From: Kangiellaceae bacterium
Lineage (GTDB): Bacteria > Pseudomonadota > Gammaproteobacteria > Enterobacterales > Kangiellaceae
Direction of reading: 5' to 3'
DNA length: 45,126 bases
Assembly: GCA_016743995.1 (NCBI GenBank)
Contig: JADGFG010000009.1
Coordinates: 1 to 45,126, forward strand
How positions within the stretch are numbered: the stretch's first letter is position 1; each line of letters begins with the position of its first letter. The notes beneath the pieces are model-generated. The model was given only the letters and a program-made list of their open reading frames with translations. It made no database searches and was not told where the DNA came from. The position numbers and the translations under genes are program-made. Shown one piece after another: positions 37,568 to 45,126 of the stretch.

Positions 37568-39256
37568 TTGAAAATACTAATTGCTGATGATAACAATGTT
37601 GAACGCCTTATTCTGGCTAAAGTGCTGGAGCAGAGTGGACATGAAGTTATTCAGGCGGCAACCGGTAATCAGGCTGTTGATTTTTATTTTCAGCATGAAC
37701 CAGCATTAGTCTTTTTAGATGTGTTAATGCCCGATCTGGATGGGTATGATGTTGCTTATGCGATTAAAAAGAAGCAGGATATTCGCTGGGTTCCTATCAT
37801 ATTTTTAACTTCATTAACTGACGCTTATGATTTGGCCAAGTGCATTGATTGTGGGGGAGACGATTTTGTCTCCAAGCCCATTGATCAAATTATTATAAAA
37901 GCTAAAGTCAATGCATTTGCCAGAATCTCTCATTTGTATGAAACCATTGATAATCAGAAAAAGGAAATACAATTTCATAATGATCACCTGATTCAGGAAC
38001 AGGAAGCCGCTAAGAAAATTTTTAACAATATTGCCCATCGTGGGTGTCTGGATGCTGAAAACATCAATTATCACCTTTCTCCAATGTCAATTTTTAACGG
38101 TGATTTAATGTTGGCGGCTGAAACACCAATGGGTGGAATGCGGCTAATGCTGGCAGATTTTACCGGACATGGGTTACCTGCCGCCATTGGTGCCATGCCA
38201 ACATCAGAGATTTTCTACGGGATGAGTAAAAAGGGTTTTTCTATTCCGGATATGATGGTGGAAATGAATACACGGTTATATTCGGTATTGCCCAGAGGTA
38301 TATTCTGCTGTGTTGTGATTGCTGATATCGATGCGTTGGATAAACGGATCACAATATGGAATGCTGGGGCTCCTCAGGCTTATCTGATTAATCAGGATAG
38401 TGGTGAAATTGCATTAATCCACTCAACACACCTTCCCCTTGGGGTTCAGTCACCACAAAAATTTAAGGTGGAACCTGTTGTTTATCCATTTTCTGAATCT
38501 GATCGGTTACTGGCAATTACCGACGGTATTATCGAGTCTGTTAATCATAACTCGGAAATGTTTGGTGAAGAAAGAATGCTGGATTACATCAAATCTAACT
38601 TAAAAAATGCCAATCTTTGTGATTCACTAATTGATGAATCAATTAAGTTTACTGGTGACGCTGAGCAGGGAGACGATTTAAGCTTGCTGGAAGTCGGTTT
38701 TCCTCATCACCATCTGGAGCAGGCCTATGCTTCGGACAGTCAGGTAAAAGAGTTAACGGGTACGCTGGATTCAAAACTGGGACTATGTTTACGAAAAATA
38801 TCATTACGCAAGTTTGATCCCATTCCACTGTTACTACAAACTTTACTGGAGTGTAAAGAATTAACACCACATCGTTCAAGAATATTTACCATTTTATCTG
38901 AGCTTTTCAATAATGCGTTGGAGCATGGTGTTTTAGGGCTGGATTCAGCTACTAAAAATGGAAGTGAAGGCTTCGCAACCTATTATCAACAAAGGATCGA
39001 TGGGCTGGCGAATTTAAAAGAAGGCTTCGTGCAAATAGAGATTGACCACAAGCCTGTTGGTGATGGTGGAGAAATAATTTTTGATTTTATTGATAGTGGA
39101 GAAGGCTTTGATTTTCAAAAAGCACTTGCTGCAGGTAGCAAGCACTATAGTGGAAGAGGTTTGCCACTATTAAAAGATCTGTGTCAATCGATAGAATTTT
39201 TTGACGACGGACGGCATGTACGTGTGGTCTATCAATGGCAGGCTAATAGTGAGTAA
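37568..39256 (+). CDS. Response regulator / PP2C phosphatase / anti-sigma-type kinase, HsbR-like
   Basis: A 562-residue three-domain switch. Receiver (1-120; D7/D8 and D51 in FLDVLMPDLDG), a SpoIIE-type PP2C phosphatase (about 150-385; ADFTGHGLPAAIGAMP, LLAITDGIIES, GDDLSLLEVG) and a C-terminal HATPase kinase like RsbW (about 410-560; SELFNNALEHGVL, FIDSGEGFDF, SGRGLPLLKDL). It is expected to phosphorylate and dephosphorylate the adjacent STAS protein according to its own phosphorylation by the Hpt protein. The start is TTG at 37568 with no ribosome-binding site; an ATG-TTT-TGA triplet just overlaps it, so reinitiation is possible. Confidence 0.9.
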   Translation: MKILIADDNNVERLILAKVLEQSGHEVIQAATGNQAVDFYFQHEPALVFLDVLMPDLDGYDVAYAIKKKQDIRWVPIIFLTSLTDAYDLAKCIDCGGDDFVSKPIDQIIIKAKVNAFARISHLYETIDNQKKEIQFHNDHLIQEQEAAKKIFNNIAHRGCLDAENINYHLSPMSIFNGDLMLAAETPMGGMRLMLADFTGHGLPAAIGAMPTSEIFYGMSKKGFSIPDMMVEMNTRLYSVLPRGIFCCVVIADIDALDKRITIWNAGAPQAYLINQDSGEIALIHSTHLPLGVQSPQKFKVEPVVYPFSESDRLLAITDGIIESVNHNSEMFGEERMLDYIKSNLKNANLCDSLIDESIKFTGDAEQGDDLSLLEVGFPHHHLEQAYASDSQVKELTGTLDSKLGLCLRKISLRKFDPIPLLLQTLLECKELTPHRSRIFTILSELFNNALEHGVLGLDSATKNGSEGFATYYQQRIDGLANLKEGFVQIEIDHKPVGDGGEIIFDFIDSGEGFDFQKALAAGSKHYSGRGLPLLKDLCQSIEFFDDGRHVRVVYQWQANSE

Positions 39257-39296
39257 CGCTGGTGAATAATCAGTTAATTATTATGGGAGAATCTGG

Positions 39297-39638
39297 ATGA
39301 GCGGCTTGCTGGATGAAGAGATAATCAGTGAACTGGTTGAAATTATGGGGGACGATATCGGACTATTGTTTGAAACCTTCATTAGCGATAGTGAAGAGAA
39401 GATTGTTCAACTTAAAAGCATATTGGAAAATGGAAATGGTGATGAAATCAGGCGTCTTGCACATAGCTTAAAAGGAAGCAGTAAAAATATTGGTGCAGTT
39501 AACCTGGCTATGCGCTGCGAAAATCTGGAAATCGATGGTAGAGAAGGCAATGTGGTGGATGTCGAAAAAGTTTATTCAGCAATTAGTGTTGACTACAATG
39601 CGGTGAAAGCTGAATTACAGATGCGATTTTTAAATTAA
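39297..39638 (+). CDS. Histidine phosphotransfer protein, HptB-like
   Basis: A 113-residue Hpt domain with the phospho-accepting His near residue 56 in EIRRLAHSLKGSSKNIGA. Size and position match HptB (116 residues in P. aeruginosa), which passes phosphate from hybrid kinases to HsbR. The ATG has GGGAGA upstream. No hybrid kinase is present in this window, so the input comes from elsewhere. Confidence 0.88.
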   Translation: MSGLLDEEIISELVEIMGDDIGLLFETFISDSEEKIVQLKSILENGNGDEIRRLAHSLKGSSKNIGAVNLAMRCENLEIDGREGNVVDVEKVYSAISVDYNAVKAELQMRFLN

Positions 39639-39892
39639 AAAGAATTTTAATGGTCTTTATCCTGTGTGAACTTCTCTGTACAGGACTAAAACCGTTCAAA
39701 GTGTCCTGATGCCCAGCTAACTTCCCTATAGCAACAAAATCAATTACTTGAGATATAAGGCAGCAATATTGTGTGCATTTCTCACATTAATCAGAGAAAC
39801 AAATGGCTATTTAACGGATTACTGCCATAAATCGCAGTAACACGATTACCGATTTGTCTATTGTCCGAGCATTGATATTAAAAGAGATTGTA
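39639..39892 (+). other. Intergenic region after the Hpt gene
   Basis: No gene. A small hairpin TCCTGT/ACAGGA (about 39659-39684) lies near the Hpt stop without a T-run. A weak sigma-54-like GG-N10-GT lies near 39759-39772, but it lacks the invariant GC. Confidence 0.4.
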
Positions 39893-40252
39893 ATGAGTTC
39901 AAAATTGACCACTGATCAAGATGTTAATTCGCTAAATGATGACGCGAGACGGTTATTAAAAGAAAGCAGAGATATTGCCGGAATTACTGCCGAATATATT
40001 AGAACATTCCTGGAGCGTTTTGATGATGATAAAGAACAATTGCTCATTTATGCGCTAAGCTGCAATTTTCAAAAAATTCAAGAGACGATTGAATCAAAAT
40101 TAACCCAGTCAGGTGACGATGTCAGTGGACAAGTGATGAATCCTGCAACGTTAAAAGAGATTAATATTCTTGACAATGATTTCCTGGAAGCCATTAGTAC
40201 TTATCTCCTTGAAAGAGATGTCGACGCAAAAGATAAAGTGAGCATTCAATAA
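39893..40252 (+). CDS. Hypothetical protein, helical, next to the HsbA/HsbR/HptB-like module
   Basis: A 119-residue protein taken from the ATG at 39893 with AGAGA upstream (the TTG at 39854 is unsupported). I do not recognise it. It is acidic and mainly helical (SLNDDARRLLKESRDIAGITAEYIRTFLERF), with one Cys and no membrane segment. It follows the Hpt gene by about 255 bp on the same strand. I make no functional claim. Confidence 0.6.
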   Translation: MSSKLTTDQDVNSLNDDARRLLKESRDIAGITAEYIRTFLERFDDDKEQLLIYALSCNFQKIQETIESKLTQSGDDVSGQVMNPATLKEINILDNDFLEAISTYLLERDVDAKDKVSIQ

Positions 40253-40504
40253 TTAATCAATTTAATTGCCGGAAAGAAATTATTTAGAATCATTATAAAG
40301 AGGTCACTCCCTGCGGAGTTGCGTTCTAATGGTTAAATTTTAGATGACATGGATAAAATATGACTCAGTTCATAAAAATAACAAAAATATCGATGAATGC
40401 AAACTGGAAGGTTTAACTTAACCAATAATGTTTGAATAATCGACTTACTCTCAGACTTATCAATAAATTGCAATATTGACGAATTTATCCTCAGTAGGAT
40501 GCTA
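40253..40504 (+). other. Intergenic region between two hypothetical genes
   Basis: No gene and no clear promoter. A short palindromic GGTTTAACTTAACC lies near 40412. Otherwise it is AT-rich sequence with nothing I can name. Confidence 0.4.
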
Positions 40505-40897
40505 ATGACAACTCATCACAAAGTACCAAAAAACTATTCCAGTCAAATTTCATCATTAGAAGAAATTGCTTGTTTTAACGAGCCATCACGGCGGGAATTG
40601 AACCAGAATCTTGCACAAAGCTTTCAGGATGAATGTGAATTTAATGTTCTTGCTGGTCAAAGCAGGGACAGTTCAGGGGGATCGGTAAAACCACTGAATG
40701 CAAAGAATTCACTATCTCTTAATGCAAACCAGATTAAGTTTGCACAGCGATATTACGCGAGGCACCTGGATTTGATTCAAGAGTCGCTTTGTGAGCAACT
40801 GAAAGTCTCTCGAACGACCTTACAGCAGTATTTCAGCGCTAGCGGAAAGATAAAAAAGAAATCAAAGGAAGTTCTGGATAGTAATATGACGTTTTAG
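40505..40897 (+). CDS. Hypothetical protein with a possible helix-turn-helix
   Basis: Taken from the ATG at 40505 (130 residues), six bases after AGG; an ATG at 40499 is too close to that site. I do not recognise the family. The N-terminal 70 residues are polar and probably disordered. The C-terminal part (about 72-125) is basic and contains QESLCEQLKVSRTTLQQYF, which reads like a helix-turn-helix. It lies between the phosphorelay module and fliK and could be a small DNA-binding regulator. Confidence 0.55.
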   Translation: MTTHHKVPKNYSSQISSLEEIACFNEPSRRELNQNLAQSFQDECEFNVLAGQSRDSSGGSVKPLNAKNSLSLNANQIKFAQRYYARHLDLIQESLCEQLKVSRTTLQQYFSASGKIKKKSKEVLDSNMTF

Positions 40898-41015
40898 ATC
40901 GGGTCAGCACTTTTAATTGAGTCAGTAGATAACTGGAATATTATTGAGAACGAAAATAAATAAAATTTTCCGGTAATTGTTCTTATCAAGTCACTTTATC
41001 AGCTTTTTATAAGGT

Positions 41016-41060
41016 GACTTTAGATTAGCTGACTTTAGATTAGGTAACTTTAGATTGGCT
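41016..41060 (+). repeat. Three 15-bp tandem repeats upstream of the fliK promoter
   Basis: GACTTTAGATTAGCT, GACTTTAGATTAGGT and AACTTTAGATTGGCT follow each other exactly; a weaker fourth copy (TCACTTTATCAGCT) lies at 40990-41003. The array ends 28 bp before a sigma-54 promoter, the place where activator sites lie, so it may be an enhancer for FleQ or FleR. Confidence 0.75.
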
Positions 41061-41087
41061 GATTGGTTAAGCCGATATTCTACAAAC

Positions 41088-41103
41088 TGGCCTCCTGATT
41101 GCA
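41088..41103 (+). promoter_or_regulatory. Sigma-54 promoter of fliK
   Basis: TGGCCTC-CTGA-TTGCA has GG at 41089 and GC at 41101, ten bases apart. The predicted start is near 41114, giving a leader of about 49 nt to fliK. Confidence 0.82.
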
Positions 41104-41162
41104 TTCCTATAGATTATCAGTCTATTTAGTTGTTAACCTGAGCACTATCGGGAAGGAATAAT

Positions 41163-42650
41163 ATGTCCAGTTCTGCACCTATAAAATCGATACAGTTTTT
41201 GAACCTGACGGGTCATTCTCACTCAAAACACTCAAATAATGTAGATACAAAATCTAATAATATCAACAAGATAGCTGAAGGTTCTCAAAATAATAACTTT
41301 ACCAGTTATTTACAGACCTACCAACTGACGACGGCTTCGAACAAGCATTCTGCTATTGCAGATACTAGTCAGGTGAACCTGATAGCCATGCAGAATCAAC
41401 CGGAACAGGGCAACCAGTTTCCGCCTGTTAGTAGTTTTGTTGATTCATTGCCGCCATTTTTGCCATCTGCAATTAATGCAGGATTATCTAAAGAAGAGGG
41501 TTTTGTTGAAGTACCAACAGAGCAGATTGAGGGGGTTTTATTGTCTCAGGATGATGTTGAGCAGATAGTCAGCCCGTTTTTAGTCACAATGTCAGTTGAT
41601 GGAAAAATAAATAGCCAGCAGGTGGTTGTAGGGCCCGTTGCTGGCTCTGGTGTTAAAACAGCAAGTACAGGCCAATTGGTTGCCGGTCTGGCTGAAACTG
41701 TTCAGGCAGGCACTGGTTTATCTGGTGCTAATTCATCAGGCTTCAACTCTGCTGAGGCTGAGTCAGTCAAATTAAATTATCAGGCAATGTTATCAAACCA
41801 TGGCGAAAAAGCGATTAATGCAACTTTGTCAGGTAAATCTACTATTTCTGAGAAGCTAGCGAAAGACAGCGCTAAATTAACTTTCTCTGGTGAAGAATTT
41901 GCTCATTCCGAAGTCTCTTTGAAAGATAAAATGAAAACAGGAAAAGCCGCTGAAGAGATGCTGCGACTCTCAGGTAAAGAAGGGTTATTCAGTGAACTGG
42001 TTTCGAAAGACCGGTTTTTAAAAGGTAATGGATTAATTTCTTTATCAGCGGATCGACCTGTCAACAGTCTGGTTGATAAAATGGAAACGGTAGCAGCTTC
42101 ATTGGCTCAGAACGCAAATTTGACCGATGCGAGTAAAACGCAATCGTTTAATTCGTTGGTTCCTCTGGCAGGCTCAATAGAACCCGCGACGGCAAAGTTA
42201 TCACCGGGTGTCGCCCAGTTGACTGCTAATTCTGAATTTACTCAGGGACTCAATTTAAAGCGGAATTTTTCAACCAACCTGGCTCATCGAGTTCAATGGA
42301 TGTTCAATCAGACTTTATCCAGTGCAGAAATTATGATGGACCCTCCAGAAATGGGACCTTTAAGTGTTAAGGTTCAACAGATAAATGGTGAAACCAGCAT
42401 TATGTTTCAGGCAACTAACAGCGCAACAAAAGAGGCGCTGGAAGAAGGGATGCCAAAATTGAAGGAAATGCTGGAAGAGATGGGAGTTAATCTTGGCCAG
42501 ACTACTGTCAGCCAGCAAAAATCTGAAACAGATTCTGAACAGCAACAGGATGACTCTTCGGAAGGTGTGGCAATGGATGAAGGTGATGAAATGAATAATG
42601 ATACAGCGCAAACATTTGTCAGTGAACGCATTGTGGATTATTATAGCTAG
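41163..42650 (+). CDS. fliK: Flagellar hook-length control protein FliK
   Basis: The 495-residue exported molecular ruler sets hook length and switches export specificity. A long low-complexity Ser/Asn/Gln-rich N-terminal region ends in the conserved hook-length domain (about 370-460: NLAHRVQWMFNQTLSSAEIMMDPPEMGPLSVKV, KEALEEGMPKLKEMLEEMGVNLG), then an acidic tail. The ATG has AAGGA six bases upstream. It is unusual that fliK is separated from fliJ by the chemosensory and partner-switch genes. A 12-base palindrome ATAGCTAGCTAT overlaps the stop. Confidence 0.93.
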   Translation: MSSSAPIKSIQFLNLTGHSHSKHSNNVDTKSNNINKIAEGSQNNNFTSYLQTYQLTTASNKHSAIADTSQVNLIAMQNQPEQGNQFPPVSSFVDSLPPFLPSAINAGLSKEEGFVEVPTEQIEGVLLSQDDVEQIVSPFLVTMSVDGKINSQQVVVGPVAGSGVKTASTGQLVAGLAETVQAGTGLSGANSSGFNSAEAESVKLNYQAMLSNHGEKAINATLSGKSTISEKLAKDSAKLTFSGEEFAHSEVSLKDKMKTGKAAEEMLRLSGKEGLFSELVSKDRFLKGNGLISLSADRPVNSLVDKMETVAASLAQNANLTDASKTQSFNSLVPLAGSIEPATAKLSPGVAQLTANSEFTQGLNLKRNFSTNLAHRVQWMFNQTLSSAEIMMDPPEMGPLSVKVQQINGETSIMFQATNSATKEALEEGMPKLKEMLEEMGVNLGQTTVSQQKSETDSEQQQDDSSEGVAMDEGDEMNNDTAQTFVSERIVDYYS

Positions 42651-42909
42651 CTATTGAAAAGGTCTTTTCCAGAGTTAATTTCTTAAGACAGCAATTTCAG
42701 TCAGGACGAGCTTCAGTCTATTCGTTAAAGTACTGCATGGAGAATAATAAAGCATTTGAAAATGCAGCTTGTTCTTCAAAGTATCTCATGCTAATCAGCA
42801 GCTTGCAGTGATTATTGTTATTTAATTACTGTTATTTAAATAAACAAGCCTGCCTGTATGAGTATTCGTCAATCTGTCGGAGAGAGTTGCTTGCACTCAG
42901 ATAAATCAG
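42651..42909 (+). other. Intergenic region fliK to AraC-family gene
   Basis: No gene. A short stem GAAAAG/CTTTTC lies just after fliK (42655-42668) and small stems around GCATT/AATGC (42752 onward). Neither has a T-run. I see no good promoter. Confidence 0.35.
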
Positions 42910-43776
42910 TTGCTTATCACGAAAAAAATAAATCGTGTGTGTGATTACATCAACCAGAATATTAATCAATCTTTTTCACTGGCTCAGTTAAGTGAGCTGG
43001 CCGGTTTTTCCCGGTTTCACTTTAATCGTCAGTTTGCTGCTCATGTTGGTGTGCCTGTATTTAAGTTTATACAGCTAACCCGTTTAAAACGTGCCTCTTA
43101 TGCGCTTGTTTTTGAAACCGATAAAAAGATTATTGATATTGCACTAGATGCCAGATTTGAAAATCCTGAGTCTTTTTCGCGCGCATTCAAACAGGCATCT
43201 GGACAGAGTCCATCTCAGTTCAGACAAAAACCAGACTGGCCTGCGTGGCAGGAAAAGTTAGTATTCACTTCGGCCAAACAGCAAAGCCTTGTGTCAGGAG
43301 GAATAACAATGAATGTTAATATTCATCAATTTAAATCAACTCGGGTTGCGTTGATTAAACATCGGGGGCCGGTTGAGAAAGTTCTGGAAACGGCAGGTAA
43401 ATTTATTCAGTGGCGTAAGCAGACGGGCTTGTCGCCTAAAAATTCCAGCCAGACTTATGGCATTATTTATGAAGATCCCGCAACGGTCAAACCTGAAGAT
43501 TTCAGGTTTGATATCTGCGGTTCTGTCAACAGGGAGATACCAGAAAACCTGTATGGTGTGGTTAATAGTGAAATTTCAGGGGGGCGTTGTGCGGTATTAC
43601 GACATAAAGGCAGTCATGACGAGCTGGATAAAAAAGTTTGTTATTTGTATAACAACTGGCTTCCTGAGAGCGCTGAAACACTCAGGGATTTTCCCTGCTA
43701 TTTTCATTATCTTAATTTAATGGGTGAGGTTGAAGAGCATGAATTGCTCACCGATATTTACCTGCCGCTGGTGTAA
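42910..43776 (+). CDS. AraC-family regulator with GyrI-like effector domain
   Basis: The 288-residue protein has an N-terminal AraC-type double helix-turn-helix (about 8-105: DYINQNINQSFSLAQLSELAGFSRFHFNRQF, IDIALDARFENPESFSRAFKQASGQSPSQFR) and a C-terminal GyrI-like small-molecule-binding domain (about 130-288), the Rob/SoxS-Rob architecture often tied to xenobiotic response. There is no ATG near the start; TTG at 42910 is the best candidate and has no ribosome-binding site at normal distance, so the N-terminus is uncertain. It sits between fliK and fliL with its own terminator and is not a known flagellar gene. Confidence 0.87.
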   Translation: MLITKKINRVCDYINQNINQSFSLAQLSELAGFSRFHFNRQFAAHVGVPVFKFIQLTRLKRASYALVFETDKKIIDIALDARFENPESFSRAFKQASGQSPSQFRQKPDWPAWQEKLVFTSAKQQSLVSGGITMNVNIHQFKSTRVALIKHRGPVEKVLETAGKFIQWRKQTGLSPKNSSQTYGIIYEDPATVKPEDFRFDICGSVNREIPENLYGVVNSEISGGRCAVLRHKGSHDELDKKVCYLYNNWLPESAETLRDFPCYFHYLNLMGEVEEHELLTDIYLPLV

Positions 43777-43787
43777 TTTTTTATTGT

Positions 43788-43838
43788 CCCCAGACTCCTT
43801 GCTGTTTCCTGTATCTTCAGGGAGTTTGGGGATAAACC
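43788..43838. repeat. Inverted repeat, copy 3 of the short dispersed element
   Basis: CCCCAGACTCC (43788-43798) pairs with GGAGTTTGGGG (43821-43831): 11 pairs including one G-U, with a 22-nt loop. The block TATCTTCAGGGAGTTTGGGG and the following ATAAACCT matches 16413-16440 closely, and 9023-9043 less closely. Confidence 0.6.
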
Positions 43839-43844
43839 TCTTCG

Positions 43845-43889
43845 AAGGTCAGTTTTTTGGCTATAGACCAACTGATTGACCTTTTTTTT
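43845..43889 (+). terminator. Intrinsic terminator after the AraC-family gene
   Basis: AAGGTCA (43845-43851) pairs with TGACCTT (43877-43883), with extra inner pairing of GTT with AAC, followed by a run of T residues to 43889. It isolates the AraC-family transcript from fliL. Confidence 0.7.
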
Positions 43890-43967
43890 CGCCAACAAAT
43901 TGACAATTCTTCATTCTATTGCTATTTAACTCTATGATATTTAAGATTTATTTAAAATATTCTTAGC

Positions 43968-43983
43968 TGGTATATTTTTTGCA
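43968..43983 (+). promoter_or_regulatory. Sigma-54 promoter of fliL-fliM
   Basis: TGGTATA-TTTT-TTGCA fits TGGYAYR-N4-TTGCW fully, with GG and GC ten bases apart. The predicted start is near 43994, 46 nt before fliL. Confidence 0.85.
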
Positions 43984-44039
43984 TTTGTAAAACGATGTAA
44001 GTATATCTTATTGAAACTAATTGAATAGCGGAGTCATTT

Positions 44040-44558
44040 ATGGCGAACGACGACCAGGATCTAGAGATTGATGTGGGAGACGGTGATTCGGCCGGTGGTG
44101 GTGGTAAAAAACTGATTATTATTGGTGTTGCAGCGGTATTGCTGATTGGTGGTGGAGTTGCCGGGTTTTTGATGATGGGGGGAGATGATGTTAAAAAAAC
44201 TGCTGAAAATGAAGAAGCAGTGGTTGAGGAAGAAAAAGGACCAGCACAATATGTCGGGGTACCAGAAGCTATTACTGCCAATATACCTGGCAAGAGAAAA
44301 AATCGAACGGTGCAGATAAAAATGAGCTTTCTGGTACGCAGTGATGAGGCGCGTGAAGCAATAAGAAGCCACATGCCGCAGCTAAAAAATGATGTATTAA
44401 TGCTCGTCAGTCAACAGTCAGCTGATGAAATAAAAACCCCTGAGGGACGGTTGAAATTACAGACTCAATCCTTAGAAACCGTACAAAAATCGCTCACCGA
44501 ACTGGTTGGAAAGCCAACGGTTGAAAAAGTTCTTTTTACCAGTTTTGTAATGCAGTAG
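44040..44558 (+). CDS. fliL: Flagellar basal body-associated protein FliL
   Basis: The 172-residue inner-membrane protein associates with the stator around the basal body. An acidic/Gly N-terminus is followed by one membrane segment (about 23-46, KLIIIGVAAVLLIGGGVAGFLMM), an acidic linker and a periplasmic domain (VQIKMSFLVRSDEAREAIRSHMPQLKNDVLMLVS, ending VEKVLFTSFVMQ). It has its own sigma-54 promoter and is followed after 6 bp by fliM. Confidence 0.94.
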   Translation: MANDDQDLEIDVGDGDSAGGGGKKLIIIGVAAVLLIGGGVAGFLMMGGDDVKKTAENEEAVVEEEKGPAQYVGVPEAITANIPGKRKNRTVQIKMSFLVRSDEAREAIRSHMPQLKNDVLMLVSQQSADEIKTPEGRLKLQTQSLETVQKSLTELVGKPTVEKVLFTSFVMQ

Positions 44559-44564
44559 ATAACC

Positions 44565-45126
44565 ATGTCAGATCTTTTAAGCCAGGATGAAATTGATGCG
44601 CTACTCCATGGCGTTGATGATGGTGATATTGAAGTTGATGAAGACTCATTAGACCCCGGCGTTGCTCAAAATTATGACTTTTCTTCTCAGGATAGAATTG
44701 TTCGTGGTCGAATGCCATCGTTGGAAATGGTGAATGAACGTTTCGCTCGCCATATGCGAATCAGCCTTTTCAATATGATGAGGCGTAGTGCCGAAATTTC
44801 TGTGAATGGTATTCAGATGATTAAGTTCAGTGAGTATATTCACAGTTTGTTTGTTCCTACCAGTTTAAATATGGTCAAAATTAAACCGTTACGCGGTACG
44901 GCCCTGTTTACGCTGGAGGCCAAGCTGGTCTTTATTCTTGTCGATAATTTTTTTGGGGGAGATGGTCGTTTTCACGCCAAAATAGAAGGTCGAGAATTCA
45001 CCCCGACAGAGCGACGAATCATTCAACTTTTATTACAACAGGCCTTTGTTGACTTGCGAGAAGCCTGGTCACCGGTGATGAAAGTTGAGTTTGAATATAT
45101 GGATTCCGAAGTCAATCCAGCACTGG
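44565..45126 (+). CDS. fliM: Flagellar motor switch protein FliM (partial, right edge)
   Basis: The first 187 residues of the C-ring protein that binds phospho-CheY. The N-terminal CheY-binding peptide (SDLLSQDEIDALLHG) is intact, then the CheC-like middle domain (IVRGRMPSLEMVNERFARHMR, VPTSLNMVKIKPLRGTALF, DNFFGGDGRF, FTPTERRI). The rest lies beyond the window. Confidence 0.95.
   Translation, partial: MSDLLSQDEIDALLHGVDDGDIEVDEDSLDPGVAQNYDFSSQDRIVRGRMPSLEMVNERFARHMRISLFNMMRRSAEISVNGIQMIKFSEYIHSLFVPTSLNMVKIKPLRGTALFTLEAKLVFILVDNFFGGDGRFHAKIEGREFTPTERRIIQLLLQQAFVDLREAWSPVMKVEFEYMDSEVNPAL

Noticed and set aside
41050..41078. FliA promoter before fliK (GCCGATAT at 41071)
   Set aside because: The -10 is good but no TAAA lies at the 15-bp spacing; the nearby sigma-54 match is much stronger.

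Overview
This window suggests a motile, probably marine, low-GC gammaproteobacterium with a polar-type flagellum. The flagellar hierarchy is FleQ/FleS/FleR with sigma-54 and FliA (sigma-28), as in Pseudomonas, Vibrio and Shewanella. The aroF-tyrA pair encodes a Tyr-type DAHP synthase and a fused chorismate mutase/prephenate dehydrogenase, the arrangement of the enteric lineage. I cannot name a genus. I see no rRNA, tRNA, insertion sequence, prophage or CRISPR array.

Layout. 1-4891 (-) is the N-terminal 1630 residues of a huge secreted protein that runs off the left edge: one c-type heme site, two COG4315 repeats, six PKD domains and PPC-like domains. A 1.1 kb gene-free stretch follows. 6034-8294 (-) is aroF-tyrA. 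8627-8995 (+) is a small glutaredoxin-like protein. 9051-16126 (-) is the filament block, transcribed as two flagellin genes, flaG, fliD, fliS, fliT and a GNAT acetyltransferase. It has three clear FliA promoters and a strong terminator after flaG. 17096-27364 (+) is fleQ, fleS, fleR, fliE, fliF, fliG, fliH, fliI and fliJ. 27661-37030 (+) is a chemosensory operon: STAS, cheY, cheA, two cheW, a soluble triple-PAS receptor, cheR, cheD and cheB. 37216-39638 (+) is a partner-switching module like HsbA/HsbR/HptB, followed by two unrecognised small genes. 41163-45126 (+) is fliK, an AraC/GyrI-type regulator, fliL and the start of fliM.

How it fits together. FleQ keeps the residues that bind c-di-GMP in Pseudomonas and would drive sigma-54 promoters, which I can see before fleS, fliK and fliL. 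FleS/FleR would drive later basal-body and hook genes. FliA then drives the flagellins and fliD. The chemosensory operon has the gene order of P. aeruginosa che2 and V. cholerae cluster III, and its receptor ends in a CheR-tethering DWEEF. It sits inside the flagellar cluster between fliJ and fliK.

The most unusual signal is in the flagellin-fleQ intergenic region. A consensus-perfect sigma-54 promoter (16441) and a strong intrinsic terminator (to about 16697) bracket about 230 bp without a convincing gene. This putative RNA carries a 20-nt perfect antisense match to the ribosome-binding site and start codon of the downstream flagellin gene, plus two further antisense matches to flagellin transcripts. 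I propose it as a sigma-54-dependent antisense RNA that arose from a duplicated flagellin leader.
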